Shown in pieces: positions 8,293-16,838 of a stretch of DNA of 64,000 bases. The position numbers were made by a program, and so were the translations under genes. Numbering within the stretch: position 1 is the stretch's first letter; every line of letters begins with the position of its first letter. The DNA is from Butyrivibrio sp. INlla14 (GTDB lineage Bacteria; Bacillota; Clostridia; Lachnospirales; Lachnospiraceae), in contig NZ_FMVS01000004.1 in the NCBI RefSeq assembly GCF_900102515.1, positions 1-64,000 on the forward strand. Direction: 5' to 3'. The notes below the pieces were generated by a model. That model did no database searches. It saw only the letters and a list, made by a program, of their open reading frames with translations, and was not told the origin of the DNA.

Positions 8293-9740
8293 GAGGATTA
8301 AAGAAAGCGTTCGCGCTGCTACTTATATCATCACTTGGCGTCAGCATGACAGCGTGTGGAAGCGATAACACAAAGGCAGGCACTGATTCTGCAAATAGTG
8401 AGGTGATCACACTTCGCATTCTTGAAAATGATACTGCCAAACAGGAAGGATACCTTGATGAACTCTTGTCTGCTTTTAATGAAGCATATAAAGATAAAGG
8501 AATTCAGGCGGTTGATGCAAACATGGAGGAATACAGCAATCTGGCAGAAAACGGCCCTTACGGCTACGGACCTGACGTGCTTTATCAGGCCAACGATAAG
8601 TTGATGGCATATGCAGAAGATAAGCACATCCTGGCACTTAACAGGGATGATTTTGAGTGCGCAAGTCTCATCCCGGAAGAAGCATGGGATGCCTTTACCA
8701 TAGCAGTCGACGGCAAACAGTACACCTGCGCCATTCCTGTCAATGTTCAGGAGCCAATGCTCTTTTATAGAAAAGATAAGCTGCCTGAAGGCTGGGAAGC
8801 CCAGTGGGATGAGGATGGAGATAAGACTCCGGATTTCCTTCAGAACTGGAGCAGCTTGTACCAGTATTCACAGCAAATTGTAGAATCCTCTGATGGTCAG
8901 AACTATGGTCTTGTTGCTTCCTGCAAAGATCTTTACATGATGGCGCAGTTTGACTTTTCTTACGGCGGATATGTTTTTGGAAAAGATGAGAATGGGCTTA
9001 CAAAGGCAGAGGATGTAGGCTTTGGCAAAGGAGATGCTGCTAAGGGACTGTTAGCTCTTCGCCAGTTTGCAGGTCTTATGAATGAAGAGTGTATAGATGA
9101 TTCAATTGCTCAGAATAGATATGCCAAGGTTGCTGATGGAACTTATTTTTGCTCTATTTCAACTCCAGATACCTATGTCCTTTTCCATGACAGGCTTGCT
9201 GATGTATATAAAGCTGAGGGAAGTAGTGACGAAGAAGCTGACCAAAAAGCTACTGAGAATCTTGGAATGGTGGAACTTCCTGGTAAAATGCCTGCAGATG
9301 GAGATTTAAGTAAAAAGGAAGATACCGTTGATACTGTAGTAATGGGCGGTGTTAATGGCTATGGAATCAGTGCTTATACAGAGCACAGAGAGGCCTGCAT
9401 TGAGTTCGTAAACTTTGCAACAAGTAGAGAAATGATAAAGAGAAGGGCCGAAATTCTTGGAGTTGCGCCAACAAGGTCAGATGTAGCACAGGAAATGGGT
9501 GGAACAACAAGTATGATCTTTGATAGTCTTAACGCCGGACATATAAGCCTTATGCCGTCTGTTAAGGCTGTTGATCAGATATGGGATCCTATGGGAACCC
9601 TTCTTAGTGATGTGGCCAAGGATGCCTTTAGAGAGAAAAAAGGTGAAACTGTCAAATATGCAGATGAAGCTTCCATGCAGGAGGCACTGGATAAAGCATC
9701 AAAGAGTATCTACGATGCAATCTATACTTTGTCTAATTAA
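8289..9740 (+). CDS. maltodextrin ABC transporter substrate-binding lipoprotein
   Basis: 484 residues from the ATG at 8289, with GGAGGAGAAG before it. Signal peptide and lipobox (SVSMTACGSD) place it on the outer membrane face. The fold features of family-1 extracellular solute-binding proteins are present: GPDVLYQANDKLMAYAE, the YTCAIPVNVQEPMLFYRKD region, GINGYGISAYTEHREACIEFVNFA and a C-terminal lobe. It delivers maltodextrin to the permeases encoded directly downstream. The substrate is inferred from the GH13 neighbour. Confidence 0.88.
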   Translation: MRGLKKAFALLLISSLGVSMTACGSDNTKAGTDSANSEVITLRILENDTAKQEGYLDELLSAFNEAYKDKGIQAVDANMEEYSNLAENGPYGYGPDVLYQANDKLMAYAEDKHILALNRDDFECASLIPEEAWDAFTIAVDGKQYTCAIPVNVQEPMLFYRKDKLPEGWEAQWDEDGDKTPDFLQNWSSLYQYSQQIVESSDGQNYGLVASCKDLYMMAQFDFSYGGYVFGKDENGLTKAEDVGFGKGDAAKGLLALRQFAGLMNEECIDDSIAQNRYAKVADGTYFCSISTPDTYVLFHDRLADVYKAEGSSDEEADQKATENLGMVELPGKMPADGDLSKKEDTVDTVVMGGVNGYGISAYTEHREACIEFVNFATSREMIKRRAEILGVAPTRSDVAQEMGGTTSMIFDSLNAGHISLMPSVKAVDQIWDPMGTLLSDVAKDAFREKKGETVKYADEASMQEALDKASKSIYDAIYTLSN

Positions 9741-9751
9741 GGGAGCTTAAC

Positions 9752-11038
9752 ATGGATTCGAGAAATATAAAGACAAAATGCTCCTACGTCATCATGGGGC
9801 TTGGGCAATTCCTGTACGGACAGAGAATAAAGGGAATGCTTTATATGGCAGTGCTTGCCTTATATTTGTGGTATCTTTTTACTGCAGGATTTGGTGATAT
9901 GGCAGGTTTTTTTACCCTTGGAACAATAGAAGGTGATCCATGGCTTGGCACAAAGGGTGATGACTCTATCATCATGATGTTAAGAGGAATATTGGCATTT
10001 CTGATACTTATTTCGGTCATAGTATTTTATCTTTCTAACATAAAAGATGTTAGAAACACAGAAAAGCTAGTGGAGCAGGGCAAGCCTGTTCCCGGCTTTT
10101 TGGCATCATTGCAGCTGTTTGTGGATAAAAAATTTTATGTTGTGGCGCTGTTTCTTCCTGTTGCGGGAGTTGCACTGTTCAACGTGCTTCCTATTATTTT
10201 CATGATCCTTATTGCTTTTACAAACTATGGCGGAGATATCGTTCCTCCCAAGCTTGTGGATTGGATAGGATTTGGGAATTTCATACAGATTTTTTCCCTG
10301 TCAGAAATAAAGGATACTTTTCTAAAGATACTTGGATGGAACGTAATCTGGGCCGTGTGCGCAACAACTCTTAACTATTTTGGAGGTTTGTTTCTTGCAC
10401 TTCTTCTGAATAAGAAATGTGTTAGGGGAAAGACCTTTTGGAGAGCCTTTCCTATTCTTGCCTACGCTGTTCCGGGATTTATTACCCTTCTGGGATTTAA
10501 GTTTATGTTCTCTTATGGTGGCCCGATCAATTACTACCTGAAAGTTATGGGACTTGCGCCGGTAGGCTTTTTGGATATTGATGCCGGATGGAAAGCCAGA
10601 ATTATAGGGCTATTGGTTAATGCCTGGATATCAATACCTACTTCAATGTTGCTGGCTACAGGAATTCTTTCAAATATGAATAATGAACTCTATGAGGCAG
10701 CCAGTCTCGATGGAGCAGGCAGATGGAAGCAGTTTACAAAGCTCACACTTCCTTTTGTGGTATTTTCTACAACGCCAACGCTGATCACTAGCTTTGTAGG
10801 GAATTTCAATAACTTCGGTGTGTTCTACTTTCTAAGGGGAGGTCTTTATCTGGATGATTATTTCCTGGCAAGTGACACAGACCTTCTCATCAACTGGCTC
10901 TATAATCTGTCTATTGACAATAATTACTACGGAATAGGCGCAGCAGTCAGCCTTATCATTTTTATTATTACTTCAGTGATTTCTCTGGTGACTTACGTGA
11001 ATTCATCAGCATTTAAAAAGGAGGATACTTTCAGATGA
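9752..11038 (+). CDS. maltodextrin ABC transporter permease (MalF-like)
   Basis: 428 residues, integral membrane. It opens with a hydrophobic region (GQFLYGQRIKGMLYMAVLAL) seen in Firmicute MalF/GanP proteins. About eight transmembrane segments follow, with the cytoplasmic EAA loop YEAASLDGAGRWKQFTKLTLP, which docks the ATPase. The ATG at 9752 follows AAGGGAG. The end overlaps the MalG-like gene by 4 bp (ATGA). No ATP-binding subunit is encoded nearby, so a shared MsiK/MsmX-type ATPase elsewhere is expected. Confidence 0.9.
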   Translation: MDSRNIKTKCSYVIMGLGQFLYGQRIKGMLYMAVLALYLWYLFTAGFGDMAGFFTLGTIEGDPWLGTKGDDSIIMMLRGILAFLILISVIVFYLSNIKDVRNTEKLVEQGKPVPGFLASLQLFVDKKFYVVALFLPVAGVALFNVLPIIFMILIAFTNYGGDIVPPKLVDWIGFGNFIQIFSLSEIKDTFLKILGWNVIWAVCATTLNYFGGLFLALLLNKKCVRGKTFWRAFPILAYAVPGFITLLGFKFMFSYGGPINYYLKVMGLAPVGFLDIDAGWKARIIGLLVNAWISIPTSMLLATGILSNMNNELYEAASLDGAGRWKQFTKLTLPFVVFSTTPTLITSFVGNFNNFGVFYFLRGGLYLDDYFLASDTDLLINWLYNLSIDNNYYGIGAAVSLIIFIITSVISLVTYVNSSAFKKEDTFR

Positions 11039-11862
11039 AAAAAGAACGACTTTCAGAAGCTGTCGTTACACATATAGTACTTATCTTTGTATCCTTCATT
11101 TTCTTTTTTCCAGTGCTGTGGCTTGTATTGGCTTCTTTTTCAGCCTCTGGATCAATTTACGATTATGATGGATTTTTTCCTAAAAGTTATAGTCTGGGGA
11201 CCTATATCAAATTGTTTACAGATACCCAGATGTATGACTATCCAAGCTGGCTCAGGAATACTCTTTTTGTGGCTGTTTTCTCCTGTGTGCTATCTACAGT
11301 ACTAGTGATTCTGACTGCATATACAATGAGCAGATTCAGATTCAAAATGAGAAAGCCTCTTATGAAGGCAACGCTGGTACTTAGCATGTTTCCAAGCTTT
11401 ATGGGAATGACGGCGGTTTATCTTATCATGATCAACTTCAATCTCATAAACAATCTGTGGAGCCTGATACTGGTGTATTCTGCAGGGGCACCTATGGGTT
11501 ATCTTGTTCAGAAAGGGTATTTCGATACAATAAGTAATTCAATCTATGAGGCTGCCAGAATTGACGGAGCATCTAATCCAACTATCTTTTGGAAGGTTAC
11601 AATGCCTCTTTCAAAGCCTATTTTAGTATACACAGCTCTTACATCTTTTGCTTGGCCATGGAGCGACTTCATTCTCCCAAACATGCTCCTTAAAAATAGG
11701 GACCTCTGGACCGTAGCAGTAGGGCTAACACATCTTGGAGAGACGGAGTTTTCAAGATTTGCGGCAGGAGCGATATTTATCGCGGTGCCGATTGTAATCC
11801 TGTATTTCTCTTTATCAAGATTCCTTATTTCTGGAGTATCCGACGGGGCAGTAAAGCAGTAG
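11035..11862 (+). CDS. maltodextrin ABC transporter permease (MalG-like)
   Basis: 275 residues with six predicted transmembrane helices and the EAA loop YEAARIDGASNPTIFWKVTMP typical of MalG/CUT1 inner-membrane permeases. Partner of the MalF-like protein; the two start and stop codons overlap (ATGA). It is the last gene of the operon. No terminator hairpin is evident after it before the next promoter at 11874. Confidence 0.9.
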   Translation: MKKERLSEAVVTHIVLIFVSFIFFFPVLWLVLASFSASGSIYDYDGFFPKSYSLGTYIKLFTDTQMYDYPSWLRNTLFVAVFSCVLSTVLVILTAYTMSRFRFKMRKPLMKATLVLSMFPSFMGMTAVYLIMINFNLINNLWSLILVYSAGAPMGYLVQKGYFDTISNSIYEAARIDGASNPTIFWKVTMPLSKPILVYTALTSFAWPWSDFILPNMLLKNRDLWTVAVGLTHLGETEFSRFAAGAIFIAVPIVILYFSLSRFLISGVSDGAVKQ

Positions 11863-11873
11863 AGGAAAAGAAG

Positions 11874-11902
11874 TTGACATACAGTTGTCAGAAAGTTATA
11901 CT
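11874..11902 (+). promoter_or_regulatory. strong sigma-A type promoter
   Basis: TTGACA (11874-11879), a 17-bp spacer and TATACT (11897-11902). It drives a 35-codon frame and reads into a terminator at 12083-12115, or beyond it into the GNAT gene. Confidence 0.75.
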
Positions 11903-11936
11903 AAAAACTAAATATTTTCTGAAAGCGATTTGAATT

Positions 11937-12044
11937 ATGAAAAAACTTGATCTCGTCAATTCAATGCTAACTATTAAATCCATGAACAAATTTGATCAGG
12001 GATTTATTGTTAATGCATTTGATGAGGACGAGATAAATGCTTAG
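11937..12044 (+). CDS. possible 35-residue small protein or leader
   Basis: ATG to TAG, 35 residues (MKKLDLVNSMLTIKSMNKF, then an acidic end DEDEINA). It lies 35 bp after a near-consensus promoter and before a terminator. The SD is poor, so it could be a regulatory leader or a small RNA instead. No homolog is recognised. Confidence 0.35.
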   Translation: MKKLDLVNSMLTIKSMNKFDQGFIVNAFDEDEINA

Positions 12045-12082
12045 GTTTATACATTTTTAGCATTTTCATATTTTAACCGATG

Positions 12083-12115
12083 CCTCATCAAACTATAGAT
12101 TTGATGAGGTTTTTT
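12083..12115 (+). terminator. intrinsic terminator or attenuator before the GNAT gene
   Basis: CCTCATCAA (12083-12091) pairs with TTGATGAGG (12101-12109), followed by TTTTTT. The hairpin lies 28 bp upstream of the next start codon. Confidence 0.75.
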
Positions 12116-12142
12116 CATATTTATTTCAAGAGGAGGATAGTT

Positions 12143-12931
12143 ATGGACAAATTTGTTGATGAAAGAGATTTTAAGCTCCTAGACCAGGACAGATATACGT
12201 TTTTTGTTCTGCGTCGCATCCTTGGAGGCCCCTGCAAGCTAATATTATCTGATCATGAGAGAGTAATAATCTGCTTTTCAAAAGAGCCATTTCCTGTATG
12301 GATCTGGACTCCGGATGATGCTACGGATAAAGATATGGCAGCTGCCTACGATGTAATTTCAGAAAACGGCCTTCTTGATGGAAATCACAACTACAATATT
12401 AAGTATAAACTGGCTGAATACTTCATAAAGCGGGCTAAAGAAGAGGGGAAAGAGCTTTCCATCAGACAAAATATGTATGCCTATGACTGTCCCAAGTCCG
12501 TAGAGCCTCAGGAGAAGGCATCTGGAGAACTGCACAAGTGCACCCAGGATGACTTTGAAGAGCTTGTTGACCTGATAGATGGTTTCCACAACGCAGTAGG
12601 CATAGATATAATGGACAGAGCCGCCTATGAGCAGAATGCTAAGAAATTTATAGAAGACAGAAGAACATTCTTTTGGCAAGATAACGGAATTACTACAGCT
12701 TGTTGTAAGTATGTTCCAAATGGTGATATGGCCGGTATCAACCTTGTGTACACCAAGCCAGAGTGCAGGAGGAAACACTATGCCGAAAATCTGGTTTACA
12801 CAGTAACTGAACTTGCAAGAGCAGAAGGATATCTTCCGATGCTCTACACAGATGCAGATTACGTAGCATCTAATGCCTGCTATGAAAAAATTGGATATAT
12901 TCGCCGGGGCGAACTCTGTACTGTCGGGTGA
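12143..12931 (+). CDS. GNAT-family N-acetyltransferase
   Basis: 262 residues from the ATG at 12143; AGGAGG sits at 12131-12136, and an upstream extension of the frame would run through the terminator. The C-terminal third is the GNAT fold: LVYTKPECRRKHYAENLVYTV is the acetyl-CoA loop (R/Q-x-x-G/A region) and ACYEKIGY is the final motif. The N-terminal ~130 residues look like the paired GNAT-like domain found in YncA-like doublets. Substrate unknown. It begins a small cluster with another GNAT gene and a kinase-like gene. Confidence 0.8.
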   Translation: MDKFVDERDFKLLDQDRYTFFVLRRILGGPCKLILSDHERVIICFSKEPFPVWIWTPDDATDKDMAAAYDVISENGLLDGNHNYNIKYKLAEYFIKRAKEEGKELSIRQNMYAYDCPKSVEPQEKASGELHKCTQDDFEELVDLIDGFHNAVGIDIMDRAAYEQNAKKFIEDRRTFFWQDNGITTACCKYVPNGDMAGINLVYTKPECRRKHYAENLVYTVTELARAEGYLPMLYTDADYVASNACYEKIGYIRRGELCTVG

Positions 12932-12986
12932 AATAGCAAGCGGCTAAATGTTCTAGAAAAAGAAATATATTGAGGAGAGAAAAAGT

Positions 12987-13514
12987 ATGAGTCTGAAACT
13001 GATCAAGCTAACAAAGAGCTACGAGAAACAACTTGGAGAAATGATTGATGAGTGGAAAGAGGATCAGGAAAAGAACCACACAAACCACTCACCGTGGGCC
13101 ATTTTTAAGAACGATTATCACGATTTTGATTATTATCTTGAGCATTTGGAGCTTACTAATCCCAGAGATGGCCTGGTTCCTGACTCAACCTTTTTCCTGC
13201 TTGATGACGAGAAAGATAGACTTCTTGGGGCAGTAAATATCCGCCACTATCTAAATGATGGCCTATTAAAAAGCGGTGGGCATATCGGAGACGGGATCAG
13301 ACCTTCAGAAAGGCGTAAGGGCTACGCTACAAAGATGATAGGCCTGGCCCTTAAAGAGTGCAAAAAGCTTGGTATTGATAGGGCACTAATCTGCTGTGAC
13401 AAAGATAATATTGGTTCAGCCAAGTCAATCCAGAACAACGGCGGTGTATTGGAAAATGAGCTTGTAACTGATGATGGCGAAATAGTGCAGAGATACTGGA
13501 TTTCAATAAAATGA
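12987..13514 (+). CDS. GNAT-family N-acetyltransferase
   Basis: 175 residues. The acetyl-CoA-binding motif is RPSERRKGYATKMIGLAL (residues ~107-124), followed by CDKDNIGSAKSIQNNGG, a standard GNAT ending. The N-terminus (SPWAIFKNDYHDFDYYLEHLE) matches the widespread acetyltransferases annotated as YjaB/RimJ-like in Firmicutes. GGAGAG lies upstream. It is a 55-bp gap from the preceding GNAT gene and probably co-transcribed. Substrate unknown. Confidence 0.85.
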   Translation: MSLKLIKLTKSYEKQLGEMIDEWKEDQEKNHTNHSPWAIFKNDYHDFDYYLEHLELTNPRDGLVPDSTFFLLDDEKDRLLGAVNIRHYLNDGLLKSGGHIGDGIRPSERRKGYATKMIGLALKECKKLGIDRALICCDKDNIGSAKSIQNNGGVLENELVTDDGEIVQRYWISIK

Positions 13515-13577
13515 TGTTACCATTGCTGGATGGATTGAGGAAAAACTAATGTCATGAAAAAGAGAAGGGACAAATTT

Positions 13578-14552
13578 ATGATCAAGAGTAAAACGAAATA
13601 TGAAGCTTCAATTGAAGAAATAAGGGAACTTTTCTCATTTCATAAACTTGGAAATGTGAAAACCATTGCTCCACTTGGGAATGGAGAGTTTAATTCTGCA
13701 TATAAAGTAATACTTGATGATGGAAAGAGTTTTGCCCTTAAGATAGCGCCTCCAGAGAGCGCTACAGTTCTTTCGTACGAGAAAAACATGATGGAATCAG
13801 AAGTGTTCTGGTATAAGATGATGCATGAAAACACGGATATTCTTTGCCCGGAAGTATATGTTTCAGATTTTTCAAAAGATATAGTAAAAAGCAATTGTTT
13901 TATCATGCAGATGATGGAAGGAGAGCCCTTGTGGGCTGTAAACTTCTCGGACAATGAATATGAAAATGTTCAAAAGCAGAAAATTGAAATGCTCACCAAG
14001 ATACACAGGATCAAAAATGACAGGTTTGGCTACAGGCAGGCAGGACTCCACGACACATGGTATGATGCCCTAAAGTCCATGGCAGGTAATCTTGTTAAGG
14101 ATTGTAATGCGCTTGGATACAAGACACCTGATGGTGAGAAGTTTATTTCATATATTGATAAACATGCAAAGCTCCTTCAGAACGTACCTTGTCGAATGGT
14201 AAATTTTGATTTGTGGGACAGTAATGTTCTTTATCATGATGGTAAGATCTGCTGGATTGATCCAGAGCGCGGCTTTTGGGGTGATCCGGTAGCCGATTTC
14301 ATTACCCTTGGAACCGGGCAAAAAACTCCACTGTCAGCAAAAGAGAAGGAATTAGAAATTTATAATGAAACTGCTCAGGAAAAGATAGTTCTTTCCCGCG
14401 AGACTGAAATAAGATATGCATTAGCAGTTTGTTACCTGGCCCTTATTGAAGAAGTTGAAAAATATGTCAGATATGAGCCTGATGAGCCCAATTACATCAG
14501 AAACACTGTTGATTCGAGAGAAATGTACGACATGGCCTTTGCCATACTTTAA
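13578..14552 (+). CDS. aminoglycoside/hydroxyurea-type phosphotransferase family protein
   Basis: 324 residues from the ATG at 13578, preceded by AGAAGGGA; an ATG at 13554 in frame is the alternative. APH kinase fold: GNGEFNSAYKV (glycine-rich loop), FALKIAP (Lys), the hinge MQMMEGEPL, catalytic loop NFDLWDSNVL (Asp and Asn present; His of the usual HxD is Asn), and the metal-binding IDPERGFWGDP. It probably phosphorylates a small hydroxyl compound. Resistance activity cannot be inferred. Confidence 0.82.
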   Translation: MIKSKTKYEASIEEIRELFSFHKLGNVKTIAPLGNGEFNSAYKVILDDGKSFALKIAPPESATVLSYEKNMMESEVFWYKMMHENTDILCPEVYVSDFSKDIVKSNCFIMQMMEGEPLWAVNFSDNEYENVQKQKIEMLTKIHRIKNDRFGYRQAGLHDTWYDALKSMAGNLVKDCNALGYKTPDGEKFISYIDKHAKLLQNVPCRMVNFDLWDSNVLYHDGKICWIDPERGFWGDPVADFITLGTGQKTPLSAKEKELEIYNETAQEKIVLSRETEIRYALAVCYLALIEEVEKYVRYEPDEPNYIRNTVDSREMYDMAFAIL

Positions 14553-14743
14553 CTCCGGATCAGATATGAAATGAATGAGAGTAATTTAGCGAGAGATCTG
14601 TGCTTATAAAAAGAAAGCATCAGTATGTAATTACTGAAAGGATAGAGAAGATTTATTGATGGATTAAAAATCGAAACAGCAACTACGAGTTGCGTGTATT
14701 TAGAATCACTTCGTACTAGAATATTATTAGAGGAGGGATTCAC

Positions 14744-15508
14744 ATGAATACAAAAGATGTTTTACTTGAGCTTAGAACAAAGAATAATATGTCTCAGGAT
14801 GATCTGGCTGAAAAGGTCTTTGTGACTCGTCAGGCAGTTTCACGTTGGGAAACTGGTGAAACAGTCCCAAACACTGAGACCTTAAAGCTGTTGTCAAACC
14901 TTTATAATGTTTCGATAAACACATTGCTTGGCTCACCGCATAAGTTGATATGTCAGTGCTGTGGCATGCCTCTGGATGATTCAATTATTGGCAGAAACAA
15001 AGACGGCTCTCTTAATGAGGATTACTGTAAATGGTGCTATGCTGATGGAACCTACACATACAGCGATATGGATAACCTTATTGAAGTATGCATTCCTAAC
15101 ATGGTTAACGAAAATTATACTGAAGATCAGGCTCGTGAATATCTGAAACAGGAGCTCCCCAAACTGGAGTATTGGAAAAGATATGAAGAGCTTAGCGATG
15201 ATGGGCAGTTTGAAGCTTTTAAGAAAAAGTTGATAGATGAGATCAATGACCTTCATATTGAAGGTTTGCCAAGGGTAGAAAAACTTAATGCGCTAGTAGG
15301 AAGCTACGTTAATCTTGAATATCCATTACCCAACGGATTAAAGGTGAAATTCCTGGACGATAATGTAACATATCTCGGTAACCAGCTTGAGTCTGAGTTT
15401 GGGGGAGACAGATGTTTCGGAATTCTAGCAAATATGGACTTCATAATGGTATGCACATATGAGGCAGAGGGTGCAAATCCAGAACTTGTCCTATATAAGA
15501 AAAGATAA
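14744..15508 (+). CDS. XRE-family regulator with zinc-ribbon domain
   Basis: 254 residues. Residues 1-60 are an XRE HTH (MSQDDLAEKVFVTRQAVSRWE). Residues ~65-150 carry the putative zinc-ribbon family (CQCCGMPLDD, DYCKWCYADG: four Cys), and the last ~70 residues a small beta domain. This HTH plus zinc ribbon arrangement is common in clostridial regulators, but the target is not known. The ATG at 14744 follows AGGAGGG. It stands alone between the APH gene and a transporter. Confidence 0.85.
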   Translation: MNTKDVLLELRTKNNMSQDDLAEKVFVTRQAVSRWETGETVPNTETLKLLSNLYNVSINTLLGSPHKLICQCCGMPLDDSIIGRNKDGSLNEDYCKWCYADGTYTYSDMDNLIEVCIPNMVNENYTEDQAREYLKQELPKLEYWKRYEELSDDGQFEAFKKKLIDEINDLHIEGLPRVEKLNALVGSYVNLEYPLPNGLKVKFLDDNVTYLGNQLESEFGGDRCFGILANMDFIMVCTYEAEGANPELVLYKKR

Positions 15509-15588
15509 ATCCAAATGATGGTATATGAATGAACGTCACTAATAAGCACACTAGTGGTATTGTCATCTTCTTTTTCTGCTATCAGACA

Positions 15589-15616
15589 TTGACAAATGAA
15601 AGTGTGCTGATACAAT
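15589..15616 (+). promoter_or_regulatory. promoter of the DMT transporter gene
   Basis: TTGACA (15589-15594), a 16-bp spacer and TACAAT (15611-15616). The ATG begins 10 bp after the -10 box and no SD is present. Confidence 0.65.
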
Positions 15617-15625
15617 ACAAATATT

Positions 15626-16549
15626 ATGAAGCAGAACACTAAAATCTACACACTTACGCATACAATGATGCTACTTGTAGCATCATTTTTTTGGGGAACT
15701 ACCTTTGTAGCTCAGAGCCTTGGCGCAGAATACGTAGGCGCAGGAACCTACCTGGCTCTCAGAACCTACATTGGAATAATCTTTCTGTTGCCCTTTGTAT
15801 TATACAGAGATAAAAAAGATATCAAAAATTCAGGCCTCGGGCCACAAGAACTGCAGGATAAACGCAGCAGAGAGAAACAGGCCTTTATAAAGGGCGGCAT
15901 GCTGGCAGGACTCTTTATCTTCCTGGCAAGCTTTGCGCAGCAATACGGAATCGCCTATACTTCTGTGGCCAAGGCAGGCTTTCTTACAACACTTTACGTT
16001 GTGTTCGTGCCGATAATATCATTACTTTTTGGGCGCAGATTTGATAACAAGCTCTGGATCAGTATTACGCTCTCTGTGATAGGCATGTACTTGTTGTGCA
16101 TGAAGGGGAGCTTCTATCTGGAAATAGGAGATGCCCTGATGATTTTATCTGCCCTTGGCTTCTCAATTCAGATTCTGGCAGTTTCCAGGTATTCCAAGAG
16201 AATTGATCCGGTTAAACTGACACTTGCTCAGTTCATTATAGAAGCACTACTTGCTACGATAGTTATGCTCGTAATAGAGAAACCAGACCTGTTCTCTATA
16301 CGTAACGCTCTGCCTGCAATACTTTATGCAGGAATATTCAGTAGCGGAATAGCATATACACTTCAATCCCTTGGGCAAAAGAACTTAAATCCGGCCATAG
16401 CTTCTATTGCAATGTGCCTTGAGAGTGTATTTGGAACCCTATCTGGCTGGATTGTACTGGGCCAGAAGCTCTCGCTTCGCGAAGCCGCCGGATGTATCCT
16501 GATGTTTGTAGCAATCGTTTTAACTCAGTTCCTTGGAAATCAGGACTAA
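15626..16549 (+). CDS. EamA/DMT-superfamily transporter
   Basis: 307 residues with ten predicted transmembrane helices, two EamA repeats. Motifs FFWGTTFVAQSLGAEYVG at the N-terminus and SGIAYTLQSLGQKN in the second half are typical of YdcZ/RhaT-like drug/metabolite exporters. It probably moves a small metabolite out of the cell. The start is close to a promoter and lacks an SD (see findings). A weak hairpin TAACC-AAA-GGTTA with following T-run (16724-16746) may terminate it. Confidence 0.85.
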   Translation: MKQNTKIYTLTHTMMLLVASFFWGTTFVAQSLGAEYVGAGTYLALRTYIGIIFLLPFVLYRDKKDIKNSGLGPQELQDKRSREKQAFIKGGMLAGLFIFLASFAQQYGIAYTSVAKAGFLTTLYVVFVPIISLLFGRRFDNKLWISITLSVIGMYLLCMKGSFYLEIGDALMILSALGFSIQILAVSRYSKRIDPVKLTLAQFIIEALLATIVMLVIEKPDLFSIRNALPAILYAGIFSSGIAYTLQSLGQKNLNPAIASIAMCLESVFGTLSGWIVLGQKLSLREAAGCILMFVAIVLTQFLGNQD

Positions 16550-16654
16550 CAACAGATAGGAAAAGAAAATAAAGATATCAGTGTATGTGTATAGTTGAAA
16601 TTCCTGGAAATTCTTGGAAGATAGAAACATCAATGGAAAGACATATGTAGCAGT

Positions 16655-16724
16655 AATGAAATAATTGTCCTACTGCTGATTTATAAAAAAACCGAAAACA
16701 CTCTTAAAAGATGCATAAAAATAC
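16655..16724. repeat. dispersed ~70-bp repeat, copy 2
   Basis: Matches 4591-4662 (CTACTGCTGA, TTATAAAAAAACC, AAAAGATGC) with about ten differences and a 2-bp length change. It sits in the 290-bp gap after the DMT gene. The rest of that gap holds only a TATAAT-like box at 16762-16767. Confidence 0.6.
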
Positions 16725-16838
16725 TAACCAAAGGTTAATGTTTTTTCATTTGGTTCCATCCTATAATTTAAAATGATGAAGAGTGCTCTTTTTTGTAAAA
16801 AGAACTCTCATTAGAGCTTAACTATAGGAGGAAACAAA

